Shown in pieces: positions 25,096 through 36,654 of a stretch of 64,000 bases of DNA (position 1 is the first letter of the stretch; each line of letters opens with the position of its first letter). The stretch is from assembly GCA_021234155.1 (NCBI GenBank), contig JAJEKV010000011.1:20538677-20602676 (forward strand). The letters are read 5' to 3'. Position numbers and translations under genes: made by a program. The notes below the pieces were generated by a model. It saw only the letters and a program-made list of their open reading frames with translations. It was not told the DNA's origin and made no database searches. The stretch is from Isoetes taiwanensis (lineage: Eukaryota; Streptophyta; Lycopodiopsida; Isoetales; Isoetaceae).

Positions 25096-26280
25096 AGCGT
25101 TGAACATAATAATATTCTTTAATGTCGATTATGTCGCCAGTATATTAAATGGCTCATATTTCTAATGGTTTAAAAAAAAAAACTTGTGAGTTGTCGCCAC
25201 TATATTGAATGGCTTGTTTTTCTATTGGTTTGAAAAAATAACAGAGGTAATATATTCGTGATGCGATTCTAGACTTGAAGAGCAATGATCGCGTCGTCAT
25301 GAATCTTTGATCTAGTGTATTTCTTGATGAATGAATGCTCATGCATATTTGACCTAGCATTTTCGTGAAAAAATTATTGAAGGTCATATGACCATTGATG
25401 CTTGTGTTGGCTACATATAGGTCCTTATCAATTGGTCGAACGAAATGGTGCCAAGAAAAATTGTTATCCATAGAGCTTATATGATTTCTTGATGATCCGA
25501 CCGGATTTGAGAGGATAAATAAGAACTGCTAACTAGGCATCTACATTCAGCCAAAGACAAGTCGGCTCCATTCCCATGGTTGTTAATATAATGTGAATAG
25601 ATGCAATTAGATCATGCTTTGAATTCAAGCTTGTTTTTGCATTTCTCGTAACTCTATTTTATTGCATGAAAGTGAAGCATGTTTTGTTCTAAGTTGCTGC
25701 TCAAGTGAAGTTAATTATCTGAACATCTATTGCCTTGTTGCTAATGGTACAATGGATATGAATATTGTTTGAGTTTAAAAAGAATCATACTCTAAAAGTA
25801 GTGCAAAAATAGATATAATAGTTGGAATTACAAGTTAATGTAAGAAATTATGCTCAAAGTCTATAATGACTTTAAGGATTGAAACAAATATATCAAAAAG
25901 ACAACAATGTAAAACAATATAATAGACTACTAACATGCATAGTAAATAAGCATGTGCCAAAAACATATAACACACTTCCAAAATCAAATGTGGGTTTTGA
26001 ACTAATAAGAAAAACTTGAGAGGATTGAAACCAAGTTAAAACCATGTATCTGATCATGCTAACTAGTATGTAAAATCATCTTAGATTATAATATTGACAA
26101 TGTAGGCTCAAAAATCACCTCCTAAACTAGCAATAATTTTAAGAAACTAGTGTAAGACATATAATTAGTATAAGAACTATGATCAAACTAGTAGTAATAT
26201 TACAAAACCATGAAAGTCAGCTAGTTTTCATTGACATTACGAGTTTCATTGACATTACCATCATTATACTAGTTTCCATA
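25096..26280. other. AT-rich spacer, no gene seen
   Basis: A 44-bp phrase on CCA(C/G)TATATT(A/G)AATGGCT is repeated near 25,135 and 25,197. Nothing coding was recognised, although a minus-strand frame at 25,471-25,154 is open for 105 codons. Confidence 0.5.
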
Positions 26281-26289
26281 ATGATTATG

Positions 26290-26560
26290 AATGCGAGTTA
26301 ATTTTTGGGGGCCTTGTGGTAGCGTTGTGGCCGCGGTCTAGCATGGTGCTTATATGTTGCTTGTAATGTGTCGTTTTGACCTGCTCAAGGGCCATGGGGT
26401 CCCAAAGCTTGCCGAGGAAACAATTGTCAAGGTAATGCCTGAAGTTGTTGCGATTGGCCTATGTGTCCACCTATATGCACCTGTGCTCTTGTACATTCCA
26501 TCTGGCTAGCCATTGAGCTCTCTTGTCCTTCCAACAGGCCTTGAGTTATGAGCTAACAGT
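26290..26560 (-). pseudogene. Unrecognised coding relic (WKDKRAQWLARW)
   Basis: The minus strand reads WKDKRAQWLARWNVQEH, then NNFRHYLDNCFLGKLWDP and HISTMLDRGHNATTRPP, with two stops. The length without frameshift and the amino-acid mix look protein-like and unlike the AT-rich flanks. I cannot name the family; it may be part of a multicopy or transposon-derived protein. Confidence 0.3.
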
Positions 26561-26994
26561 TATCAGTTAAGAAGATTCCTGAGATATCAGCAGAAATCTT
26601 CGGAGTAGATAGCCGCTATCCCCAAATGACAGTTTGGCCATTATAGGCCTAAGACGATTGTCTATATATATTAGAAGCTTAGACTTAAAATGTTAGACAA
26701 GATTAACTTTCTTCTTGTTTTCGTCTCTGCATTCCAGGAGAGACACTGTGTATGTCATCATCATCATGCTATTGATGTTTCTTTTGTTTTCCTTCCTCAT
26801 TTAGTTCTTTTGCTCTTACTTATTTGCAAAATTCCCTATTTGCTCTTACTTATTTGCAGCTTCATCTTCAAAGCATAATAGTCTTAATGTGAGATCCATG
26901 CATAGTTTATTTTTCCACAATTTCGGCAACAGATATTGCATCTACATCTGCTCAGAGGCATAGAGAATACATTGATAGGCACAGTTTATCATAA

Positions 26995-27196
26995 ACCTAC
27001 TCGTAAATAAGGAAAATACGTCGAGAATATGCGATATGTACGCAAGAAATATGCCGAGATTTGCAAGGAATCTGATACATGATGAAGAAACAAAGGATAC
27101 AATATCATGAAGGCAAGCAGGAACATAAGAGACATGCCTAGAAGTCTCAAGACTCAAGGTGCATGACTTGATACAAATACTCGTATGGTCATCACA
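26995..27196 (-). repeat. 3' LTR of the Ty3/gypsy element
   Basis: It starts TGTGATGACCATACG at 27196 (minus strand) and aligns to the 5' LTR through CTTCTAGRCATGTCTCTT, TTTGTTTCTTCAT and TTTACGAGTAG. It lacks about 100 bp that in the 5' LTR hold the TATA box. Similarity ends near 26,995. Confidence 0.85.
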
Positions 27197-27210
27197 TCAT
27201 CCCCCTCCTA
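27197..27210 (-). other. Polypurine tract
   Basis: The minus strand reads TAGGAGGGGGATGA immediately before the 3' LTR TGTGATGACC. This is the standard site for plus-strand priming in LTR elements. Confidence 0.8.
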
Positions 27211-27975
27211 CAACGGCGATGAGTCCATGGAGCTAACACTGGAGTACTCGAACCTGGCTTATCCGGATAGTCGGTGAAACTCCACAATTTTATCAGGAGC
27301 ATAAGTCAGATTCTCAGCAGGCTCCCAGGTTCGGTCATCTGAAGAATATCCTTCCCAATTGAATATAAATGGCACTGTAGAAACTTAGAGTCCAATATTT
27401 CTCGAACTTCTTCGTGATCATCCATCTTGACTAGTGGTGGCGGAAATGGATCTGCAACATAGGGTTCCAACAAAGACACATGGAACATTGGGTGAAGTCA
27501 AACTGATGTTGGAAGCTCCAGATGGAAGGCAACGTCACCAATTCAGTCAATACAAGGACTCAAGCGATGGTAATCGAGCTTGTTACAAGGATGAGCTGTC
27601 GATAAATCCCGATGTAAGAGCCAAACAAGGTCATCAATTGCAAAAGGAGGAGCATCAATGATAATGTGCTTGGGCCCGGAGAAGATGGTGTTGAAGATCA
27701 TCTTGGAGCGTTCATAGCTTCTCGACCCTGGTCTCAGCACTAAGATTGACTGAGTCATATCCAGGAGCAATGAAAGACTACCGGGGATGCATGACAAAAT
27801 AAACAAAGAATGGCGTCTGGCTCGTGGAAGCATGGACAAAATTATTGTAAGTAAATACTGCCAGGGGTAGCCAATCAACCCAGTCATCCTGTTGATAATT
27901 GATGAAGCATCGCATTTGACTAGTGCCCTCCACTTGCCCATTGGTCTCTAGGTAATGTCCGAAAGAATAGAACAG

Positions 27976-28056
27976 AATAAGTATGCTGGTACACTGTACA
28001 ATTGTCGGGGGAAAAACCTTGGCAGTAATAAGTATGCTGGTACACTGTACAATTGT
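27976..28056. repeat. Local direct repeat of 30 bp
   Basis: AATAAGTATGCTGGTACACT..AATTGT occurs at 27976-28005 and again at 28027-28056, separated by 21 bp. ATAGAACAG lies just before the first copy and just after the second. It sits at the lower edge of the LINE fragment within the integrase. Confidence 0.85.
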
Positions 28057-28099
28057 ATAGAACAGTTCAATACTGTCCTAGAGGATACAACTGAGTCCA

Positions 28100-28335
28100 T
28101 GCATCCATAACCTCCTGGAGGTATGACCCCAACAAGCCCACTGACGTCGTATTTAATAACTCATGCAATGGCTGGCCAGGCACTTTTAATCGAACATACC
28201 GAGCTCGGATATGGGCAAATGCTGGACAGATTTGGAGGGCATGACATTCATCTTCAATGGCGCCCTAGTGGCAACACTGGCAAAGCCTGTCCTCCCGTGC
28301 TTCCTTCCACATGCATAAGTTGCAGAAGACGTTTC
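28100..28335 (-). mobile_element. LINE C-terminal fragment inserted in the gypsy integrase
   Basis: The minus strand reads EAREDRLCQCCH, GAIEDECHALQICPAF, IRARYVRL, PLHELLNTTSVGLLGSYL. The same motif order occurs at 800-1045. It lies between WKRLLQL and the downstream DWVDWLPLAVF of the integrase, so it is an insertion or recombination scar, not part of the gypsy frame. Confidence 0.55.
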
Positions 28336-29599
28336 CAAAAACCGACAACAAACTGGGGACCATGATCACTGACAATGGTATCTGGTAAGCCATGAAGCCG
28401 AACTACCTCTCGAAGTAAGAGAACAGTTGTGGCTTCACTGGAGATAGAAGTGCTGCAAGGAATAAAATGCGCCATCTTGGAGAAATGGTAAACGATAACC
28501 AGGATGGCATCAAGGCCCTGGGAGGATGGAAGCTCGACAATGAAATCCACTGAAGTGCTCTCCCAAGGACCGGTTGGAACTTTAAAGACTGAAGCAAGCT
28601 ATGTGGAGATGCTTGGGAGCTTTTGCACGACAACAAGTGTCACATGAGCGTACAAAAGTCTCAACAATGTGGCGAAGACCCGGCCCCTAATAATCTCGAA
28701 CAATGAGTTCCAAAGTCTTGGCGATCCCAAAATAGCCGGCATGGGGAGAATCATGTCAAGACTACAGAACTTGAAGTCAAAGGACACTATCAGGAATATA
28801 CAGAAGTCCATCACGAAATAGTCCATCTCGACCTCAAAATGATCATAGTCCAGCCGCATTTGCCGAGAAGATGATGCTAAGCCAAGATGTGAAAATATAT
28901 CTTGAGCCAAAGGATTAGAAGGAAGAGATGCCCGAACAGACTCAACAAGGATGTATCGTGAGGCCTTTCGAACAACGTGCTGGCCATAAGCTGGAAGCGA
29001 TCAGGTTCTAGATAACTTGTGATTGTTGATCAAATGCTGGCTCTCCCGTCGTAGGTTCAAAATAGGATTTACGAGAAAGAGCATCTGGTTTTCTTTGAAG
29101 TGTGCCAAGCCGAAATTTGATGACGAAATCGAAGCGGGATAGCACCTATGTATGCCATCAAGCCTAACGACGATTAAGGACTCAAGCAGACTGAGAATAC
29201 TCGAGATTTCGATGATCCATATATACCGTCACCTTACGAGGAGAACCTTTAAGAAATCGTTACCCCTTTTGAAAAGAGTCAACAATCGTTACATTGAACC
29301 AAAGCTAGTTGATGGATGAACTTGAATTGCAAATGTTGAACCATGGTTGCACCGAAACATGTTGCTATACCTCTGCAATGAAATGGAACAAACAATGAAA
29401 TGGAACATGTATAGAAACACTTCTGAAACAAAAATAGACTGCTAACAACATAGGGATCCTATAGAGGTTAGTTAGAGGATCAAATAGGAGCTGATCTTGC
29501 TCATATACATAAGAAGGCAAAACTGTTTATAGCATTCATTTCATAGTTTATGGTAGTAGACGTATTTATAGATTAAAGATACAAAAGTTCATCTCTAGA

Positions 29600-31665
29600 T
29601 GGACTAGATCACTCTTATCCATCTAAGATTCTTCGTCATCATCATCTTCATCAGACATCCATACATCTTCCACTTCACTTTCATAGTCTTCAGCTTCTTG
29701 TAGCTCAAAAGCTCATCAATATTATCTTCTAGGTCTTCCTCTTCTGTGTCATCTGGATCTGCATAAAGTGTAGTAATAGAAGAAGAAGCCATCTCAGAAA
29801 TACATGCCCGTGACCGCGATCAAGTTCGGGGCAGGTCAAGCTCTACCATTTCATTATGCAAGGGAGCATAAATATCTCTTTCTGTTGGTCTGATTACAGG
29901 AACTTATCAGTAGGAGTTTTAGTGATATCAACATGATCAACATTGACTTGATTTACACATGACAGTTCCTTGAACTTATCTAGCAACCTTAGATTTTCTC
30001 TACAGTATATAAGTCGCTCAAGTTGATTCAGAGCTAACCTATTCCGCTACTTGGTTTGTATTAGTGAATATGCACTCCAGTTTCGTTCGCATGGGCCTGT
30101 AGCACAATCCTAAGACAAAATACGCAATGCTAACTTCTGCAATTCAGGAGTGGATGAGCCATAAGACTCCCACCATACAATGGACTTCAAAATATTGTCT
30201 CTTACTTGTGCAGAAGCAATAGAGAATAGGTCTAATTTATTGCGGAATGTGTATAACTGTTCATTAAGCACTTGCTGCTGCATCTCATCTCCTTTAAACA
30301 CATTTCCTATGTATTGATGCCAACCCGTGTTGAGTTCAACATCCTTAAATTGTGTATCTGATTGCCATAGAGGATGTAGAATGTGAGCAGCAACATGTAC
30401 TGGTTTATGAAACCAATTCCATCTATATGTTATCTTCTCTTTGAGAGTTTCAATGCGGATAGACCCAAGACCAGGATGAGCATTCTTAAAGGTATCTAAT
30501 ACCCCAGTAATTCTGTCCATATACTCATAGACCAGTCCACGCATGTTGCCCTCCATGTCAGTAATGCGTAAAACTGTGTATATTGGACTTAATCCTTTTA
30601 CATTAGCTTCTAAATCGTCCCATAAACTTGAATCATAACACATTTTTTGTACTCATAATGCATCTGGCTCTTTATTTCCGTCCCATTGTTTCCATAAATA
30701 TGAAATAACAGTTCTTATGAGGTGGTCTCGAACACGTAACAACCTTTCTAGCATGATAAACTGATAAGCAAATCTTGTATTTGATAGTTGCTTAAAACAG
30801 ATGGTTTTGCATGGAAGATAGTCAGTAAATGTTCAGATTTCTCAATGCCATTACTTACTTATGGGATCTTTGCAATGTCTTCGAGTAGCAGATCCAATGA
30901 ATGACTTGCACAAGGCATCCAACAAATGCTTGAGTACTCTTTTCCAAGATACCTAAGACCCATGCTTTTATAATTAGGCCCATTGTCAGTGATAACCTGC
31001 ACTATATTTTTTGGTCCAATTTCCTCTATTGTTCGTTTGATTTCTTTGAAAATGAAACTGTCAGTAATTTTCTGACCAGCCTTAGAGCAGTCAATTGCGA
31101 GATGAAAAACAGTGCCCATGCAACTAGAGATCACAATATTCATAATATGTCTCTGCCTTCTATCTACACATCCATCTGTAATAACTGAGCACCCATACTT
31201 AGCCCACTTTTCTTTAATTGATTTTAGATCGTCACTAACTGTCTCTATCTCCTGATCCAATTCACCTTGCTTCATTTTATTATACCCCACTCCCTTCCAT
31301 GATGTACCAATTTGAGCTACAACATTTATCATTTTCTTCCACTGCTTGGTACGTAAAACATTGAATGACAAATTGCACATGATAATACATCTGCGCATCT
31401 CTATTCTAGCTTGCTTCTTTTGTGCACTAACCCAACTTTTTTTGCCTAATCTGCCTTGCTTTAGCTTCTTACATAAAGATCATTTGGTTTCCATCTCTAA
31501 ATTAACACAATAACTTGATTCTTGGTGTGTAACTTGCACATTTGCAATAATATGTGCATCTGCAATATTTTCAACTAAAGGCAATCTTAGCTTTTCACGT
31601 ATCTGTCTTACCTTATCTTGAGGAATTTGTTGACAACATCCCTTAATGTTATTTTATGCATGCGA
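29600..31665 (-). pseudogene. hAT-family transposase (DUF659 / hAT dimerisation type)
   Basis: hAT elements cut and paste DNA with an RNase-H-like DDE transposase. The minus strand starts with the end of a BED-like zinc finger (GCCQQIPQDKVRQIREKL, about 31,650). Next comes the DUF659 region, open from 31398 to 30859, with ITDGCVDRRQRHIMNI, GTVFHLAIDCS and VQVITDNGPNYKSMG (catalytic-domain aspartates), then WMPCASHSLDLLLEDI. A second open exon-like stretch (30643-30110) leads into WWESYGSSTPELQKLA, CERNWSAYSLIQTK and RNRLALNQLERLIY, the hAT C-terminal dimerisation motif, interrupted by one stop. An acidic tail (DPDDTEEEDLEDN) ends near 29,605. The N-terminal half of the BED finger is missing and abuts the gypsy gag. 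No terminal inverted repeats were found. Confidence 0.9.
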
Positions 31666-31669
31666 CTAG

Positions 31670-32420
31670 CCGTCCAGAGACTCCTACTACTCGGACTGGA
31701 CTATGAAGATTTGATCATTTAATAGGACATCCACAGGCGATATGACCAACCCCTCCACAATAGAGGCAGATATTAGCCTCTCTTCAGCGTTGCTTCTCCA
31801 CTGCAGACAAGCGTCCTCAGATTATATAATCAATTTGCATAGTTATCGGGCCTTCTGATTCAGGAGATGTGGGTGGTGAAGAAGCTCTTGTGAACACTAG
31901 AGCTTACAGAAATAGAGGAACATGCTGATTCCATCTTTCTTGCCTATGCTCAAGAAGACGATTTATCACAACGAACTGCAAACTTTATAGCTTCATCTAA
32001 GGTTCTGGAATCCTCCATAGTCAGCAACACATCCTTCACATTCTCGTGGCAACCTTCCCAGGCAGTGTCTATGGCAATCTGCAGAAACTCAGAAGCATAT
32101 ACTGAAGCCGGATGAATACCTTGCATGAGGTTGACAAACTTTATCACTGTCATGTGCTTCCGATCGGTGTCTCTAAAACAAGCCTCAAGTTCAGTAGTAT
32201 ACGCAGCAAAATGATGCAAGTCAGGAGCCCCTTTCTCCAATATGGGAGGAACCAATTGAAAGTTGACCCGGAAAGGAGAGAGCCAATCAATTTGACCTAT
32301 TCCCGATCAGTGGAATACCTATGAGGATGGCAAGCCGAATTTGATTCAAAAAACCCGGAGCCTGGATCTAGTGCCATCAAAATTCTCTGGCAAACTAATC
32401 TTAGGCTCTGGTAACCTTCT
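31670..32420 (-). pseudogene. gypsy gag remnant with CCHC zinc knuckle
   Basis: Open from 32255 to 31950: DLHHFAAYTTELEACFRD, FVNLMQGIHPASVYASEF and MEDSRTLDEAIKFAVRC, typical of the plant Ty3/gypsy gag core. Downstream, ICLYCGGVGHIACGCPIK (about 31,790-31,725) is a C-x2-C-x4-H-x4-C knuckle that binds element RNA. The frame stops right after the knuckle and the hAT sequence follows within about 60 bp. Inactive. Confidence 0.85.
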
Positions 32421-32631
32421 CCCGCAGTTTGAGGCTGGCTCATGAGAAGCTACTCGTTCACAGAGCTCCTTATTATCCAACTGCAACTGCTGATACACTT
32501 GTACACGTTGCTAGACCTGTCAAGGATGAAATCTCTTCCATGGGGACAAAAACTCCAAATATGGATAAGGAAATACTAAGGCTTAGAGCAAAACAAGAAT
32601 CGATAAGAGATTCTAGTTCTAACTCTCGTTA

Positions 32632-32911
32632 ATCTACTCGTAAACGAGAAAAGTACGTGGAGAATACGCGAGATATACACAAGAGATATGCCGAGATCGG
32701 CAAGGAATTTGATATACAATGAAGAAACAAAAGATACAATGGCCTGAAGGCAAGCAGAAACACAAGAGAGATGTCTAGAAGGCTCAAGACTGGTGTTCAA
32801 CCAGAACGTCCATGCTAGTGCCAAAGCCCCTTTATATACTGAAAAAGGGTCCTCTTTTTTTGTACATATGTATAATGCACAGATGATGCGAATAATCGTA
32901 TGGTCATCACA
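32632..32911 (-). repeat. 5' LTR of the Ty3/gypsy element
   Basis: It begins TGTGATGACCATACG at 32911 (minus strand) and includes a TATA box, AGTATATAAAGG, near 32,835, absent from the 3' copy. It shares about 190 bp with the 3' LTR. The divergence by eye (roughly 15-20%, plus a 100-bp indel) indicates an old insertion. The base run after the LTR on the plus strand is CAACT. Confidence 0.8.
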
Positions 32912-33000
32912 CAACTGTCACGTAGTTTGGTGATTCGTGGCATGCTAGAAGAAGCGATAGAAGACTAGCAACAGAAGGCATAGACTTCGATGTTGGCTAA

Positions 33001-33379
33001 ATTGGACCTCACAAAGGCAACCACTTTGTCAAATCAGTATATCGCCTTCTCTTAGCACCATAGCCCCTCCCGTTGCCAGATGGGTGGCACATACAGGTTC
33101 CACGGCCCACTTTGCGTCGTACATGGCGATGGCTTTGGGGTAAGTTGCTCCACCCTAGAGTCTCTGTACTATGGTGGCAGGTTATTCCCTAGTGTCTTGA
33201 AATTGACTCTTATCGTTAGTCTCCTACTCTGGATAAGTATATTGTGCTCCAGGCTCGTGCTCCTGTGGCATCTTTTTGTGCTCACATAGTTAGATGAGAC
33301 GTGTGAATCTTGTACTTTTTATATTTGATTAATAAACTTTTTGGCTTTCGTCCTTCAAAAAAAAAATTGGACCTCACAA
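33001..33379 (+). mobile_element. 5'-truncated LINE with poly-A and target-site duplication
   Basis: The inserted piece is 33015-33365. It is flanked by a 14-bp direct repeat, ATTGGACCTCACAA, at 33001-33014 and 33366-33379, and ends in AATAAAC..TTCGTCCTTC plus a run of A. The body reads, with frame changes, WRWLWGKLLHPRVSVLWWQ and APVASFCAHIV, as in the zf-RVT tail of plant L1-type LINEs. The perfect duplication and surviving poly-A mean it is one of the younger insertions here. Confidence 0.85.
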
Positions 33380-33720
33380 CACTAGTTGTTGTTATTGCTA
33401 TATACAGAGTAGGAGCATTTTATCCCCACAGCCCGCGGATTGAAATTTACAGTGCCAAATTTGAGTACTAAAATAGATATCCTAACGCAGGCCAAGCAAT
33501 TGAAAGGGACATCTTTGTATTTGGATTTTAAGTTTATTAAGTCACCACGATAGCAAGACACGAAGATTTACAAAAGGTTCAGACATTCAAAAGAATGGTG
33601 GTAAGATTGCATTGATCCCTGGAAAGCTATACATCTTGATGAGGACAATAGGAGAAAGAGTAGAAGACTTTGAGCAAGCTGCCTAAACAAGTCGCGAAGC
33701 TTCCTATTCCATGATTAACT
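33380..33720. other. Sequence before the second gypsy element, unassigned
   Basis: No LTR copy matching the one at 37,560 and no clear gag was found here, so the 5' part of the second element appears to be lost. Confidence 0.4.
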
Positions 33721-33724
33721 TCTA

Positions 33725-36345
33725 GACAAGATCAAGAAACTTCCTATTTACAGGGGATTGAAGTGTAAAATAGCACTTGAACCAGGCACCAAATGCACCA
33801 GTAAGGAGCCATACAGGATGACGACCCATGAACAAGCAGAGTTGAAGAAGCAGTTGCAAGAACTCTTAGATCTAGGTTTCATACAACCTAGCATCTATCC
33901 GTTTGATGCACCTATCTTACTTGTCAAGAATAAGAATGGAAGTATGAGGATGTGCATTGACTAATAGCAGCTAAACAAGCACATTATTAGAAACAAGTTT
34001 TCCTTACTGAGATCAAATGACCACATGGATCACCTGTAAGGGACAAAAGTATATAGCCACTATGAGTTCACGTTCATGCCATTTGGATTGTCCAATTCCC
34101 CTGCAACCTTCATAAGACTCATGAATGACATCTTTGATGAGTTCCTTGATGATTTTGTCATGTATTTTTCGATGACATTATGGTCTACGGTAGAACCTTG
34201 GAGGACCAAGTCAAACATTTAAGAAAGGTTCCCGAGAAGCTAAGGAGATCAACTGAACGCAAAGTTATCCAAATGTCATTTTGCCACGACAAAGGTAGAG
34301 TACTTGGAGCATATCATATCAATAGATGACATCTCCATAGATCCCGCAAAGATTCAAGTAGTAATTGAGTGGTGCGCACCAAAGAATATACAAGAAATTT
34401 GTGAAGAACTTCACCAAGATAGTAGCACTATGAACCTTGCCAAAGTAGAGACGATAAAGAACGGGGTGGACCATTGGCCAAAAAAGGCCCAATAAGCATA
34501 TGGGAAGTTAAAAGAAGCTCTGACAATTGCCCCAGTCTTGACATTGCAAGATCCAGAGAAGGATAAGTTGGTGACAACTGAAGTTAGCAAGATTGCAACT
34601 AGAGCAGTGTTAATGCAGGAGGAAAGAGTTGTGTTGGTATGTGACTCTCAGAAAATGAATGATGATGAGACTTGCTATCCAACCCATGACTAAGAGCTGC
34701 TAGTAGTAGTAAGAGCACTTACAATTTGGAGATACTATTTCTTGGAAAGGAAGCTCCAGTTGGACATCGATCACTAAAGTCTTCAATATGTCTTCACCCA
34801 ATCACATCTTAATCTAAGACAGAGAAGATAGTTGTAATTCCTCGAGGAGTATTACTTTGAGATAGTATACAAACCAGGTAATAAACCAAATGTGGTTGGG
34901 AATGCACTCTCATGGCATCCTTTAACAACAAGAGTACATTGCAATGCCATATCAATACTCATCAGTGAGTTTGGCAAGAGAATGAAGAAATGTTGCCAAT
35001 AGATAGGGATTTTCAAAAAGTATAGTAGAGCCTTTCCAGAGAGGCAAGAACAGACAAAGAAAGAGAAACTTCATGCATGCCTGAATCATCGGAAGTGAGA
35101 AAGCTAATTCTCCACGACATGCACAATAGCCAAATAGCTGGCCATGCGGATTTCATAAAAACCTACTTCAAGATAAGAAGTAGCTATTATTAGCCAGATA
35201 TGAAGAAGCAAATAACGAGACACACTCGGGAGTGACATCTATCTCAGCAAATAACAATAGAACAACTCCGAATGCCATGAGCACTAGAACCTTTGGCTGT
35301 CCCAAATGAAAATGGGAGGTAATAAACATGGACTTCATAATAGGCCTCTACGAACCACAAAAGGCAAGGATGCCTTAATGGTCGTGGTCAAAAAATTGTC
35401 GAAGATGCCATATTCCGTGCCTTATCAAACCACAGATACGGCCCTAGACACCGCCGTGCTCTTCACAAAAGAGATCTTCAGACTCCATAAAATGCCAATG
35501 GAGATAATCTCGAATAGGGATCCAAGTTCATGAGTGCATTCTGGAAGGATCTCTTTAGCACAATCCAGACGAAGTTGTTCATGAGTACAACCTATAACCC
35601 ACAAACAAATAGATAGGCAGAGTGCACTAATCGGATATTACAAGATATGATCAAAAATTATATCTGGAACAAGCAGTCAAAATGAAAAGACTACATCCAC
35701 TTGGTAGAATTTGCTTATAACAACACCAAGTAAGAGTTATCCCAAATGTCACCATTCATGATAAACTATGGCTATCAATGCTTAACTCCAGATACTTGGT
35801 ACAATCCAATGTCCAAAGTAGAGATTTCTCAATAGATGTTGGTAGATATGCAACAGCTAGTCAAAGAATTTCAGGGATATCTACTAGCAGTGAGAAGCCA
35901 TCAGAAGAGCTTAGCAGATAGACACAGGATCTTAAGGGAGTTGCAAGTAGGGGACAATGTTTGGCTTAAAATAAAAGTTAAACAAGTGAAACTCCGCATT
36001 GGCAACTGCAAGAAACTTGCTCCAAGGTGGACTAGACCATTTAAAATAGTCCAAAGAGCAGGTAACCAATTCTACAAATTGAATCTACTAGGCCACTTGA
36101 ATATCCATAGAGTTTTTCATGTAAGTCTTTTAAAGAAGCACCATCAGTGCTGGAGATAACCGACAGACAACTTGAGATTGTTTTGGAAGTTCTTCTTGAT
36201 AGATCATTAAAGAGAACAAGAAGATCACAATTTCTCCAATACCTTGTCAAATGGACGCACTTACCTGTGGAAGACACTACATGGGTACTAAAATTAGATC
36301 TTGAGGAGAAATACCCACAATCCATGGAGCAATGCAAGGGTTGAC
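33725..36345 (+). pseudogene. Second Ty3/gypsy pol remnant with chromodomain
   Basis: Plus strand: RGLKCKIALEPG, YRMTTHEQAELKKQLQELLD and FDAPILLVKNKNGSMRMCID (RT palm entry, 33,745-33,964). Then [15 protein letters not shown] (34,070) and DDFVMYF, where the RT catalytic YxDD region is out of frame; YLEHIIS; LTIAPVLTLQDP (RNase H start); RYYFLERKLQLDIDH and GNALSWHP. The integrase follows: AGHADFIKTYF, NMDFIIGLYEP and EIFRLHKMPMEIISNRDP. QVGDNVWLKI, LNLLGHLNIHRVFHVSLLKKH (36,085-36,140, given in part) and then VLLDRSLKRTRRSQF, YLVKWTHLPVEDTTWV (36,240-36,290) form a chromodomain, marking a chromovirus. More than a dozen stops make it inactive. It is a different family from the element at 27-33 kb. 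Confidence 0.85.
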
Positions 36346-36654
36346 CCGTCATTGAGGTAGTTGACACCGACTCAATAGATGAGCGGAAGGTAGATTAAAG
36401 CTACTTCTAATGAGATGAAAGTAGACACGTTTGAGAGATAAGAGGTAGGATCATGCATGATAGGAAAGCACCTCTAGTCTATGGCCATTATGAGGAAGAA
36501 GCCATCCTCTACATCAAGGGTGACAGAAGGTGTAGGTATTAGTAATCATCCTAGACATGATAGGATGCTTGTTCCCACGGCCACAATGGAAGAAGCATCC
36601 TCTTCCTACGCCGGGAGGTAATGCTTGCATCCATTTTTTAGATTAGCATAATTG

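Larger units (their letters stand above)
27300..29260 (-). pseudogene. gypsy pol remnant: RNase H end, integrase, chromodomain-like tail
   Basis: From the 5' side (high coordinates): VYMDHRNLEYSQSA and PDALSRKS (end of RNase H, about 29,250-29,070); SRYILVESVRASLPS; DGLLYIPDS, GIAKTLELI and RSCDTC (zinc-binding N-domain of the integrase, 28,830-28,640); MDFIVELPSSQG, KMAHFIPC, LREVVRLHGLPDTIVSDHGP and GFWKRLLQL (integrase core with its D and D residues, 28,550-28,330). After a LINE insertion, DWVDWLPLAVFTYNN resumes near 27,900. MFHVSLLEPYV and EVREILDSK (27,488-27,390) are the usual join to a chromodomain. Many stops and frame changes make it inactive. Confidence 0.85.
26995..32911 (-). mobile_element. 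Ty3/gypsy LTR retrotransposon (chromovirus-like), degraded, with nested insertions
   Basis: Minus-strand element. The 5' LTR begins TGTGATGACC at 32911 and the 3' LTR begins with the same bases at 27196, directly after a purine tract. Internally, in order, are gag with a CCHC knuckle (32,400-31,720), a hAT transposase (31,665-29,600), the end of RNase H, the integrase and a chromodomain-like tail (29,260-27,300). Protease and reverse transcriptase are missing; the hAT sits where they should be. A LINE tail interrupts the integrase at about 28.1-28.3 kb. All frames are broken. Confidence 0.85.

Noticed and set aside
32112-32324. A plus-strand frame opposite the gag region
   Set aside because: It is antisense to a recognisable gypsy gag core.
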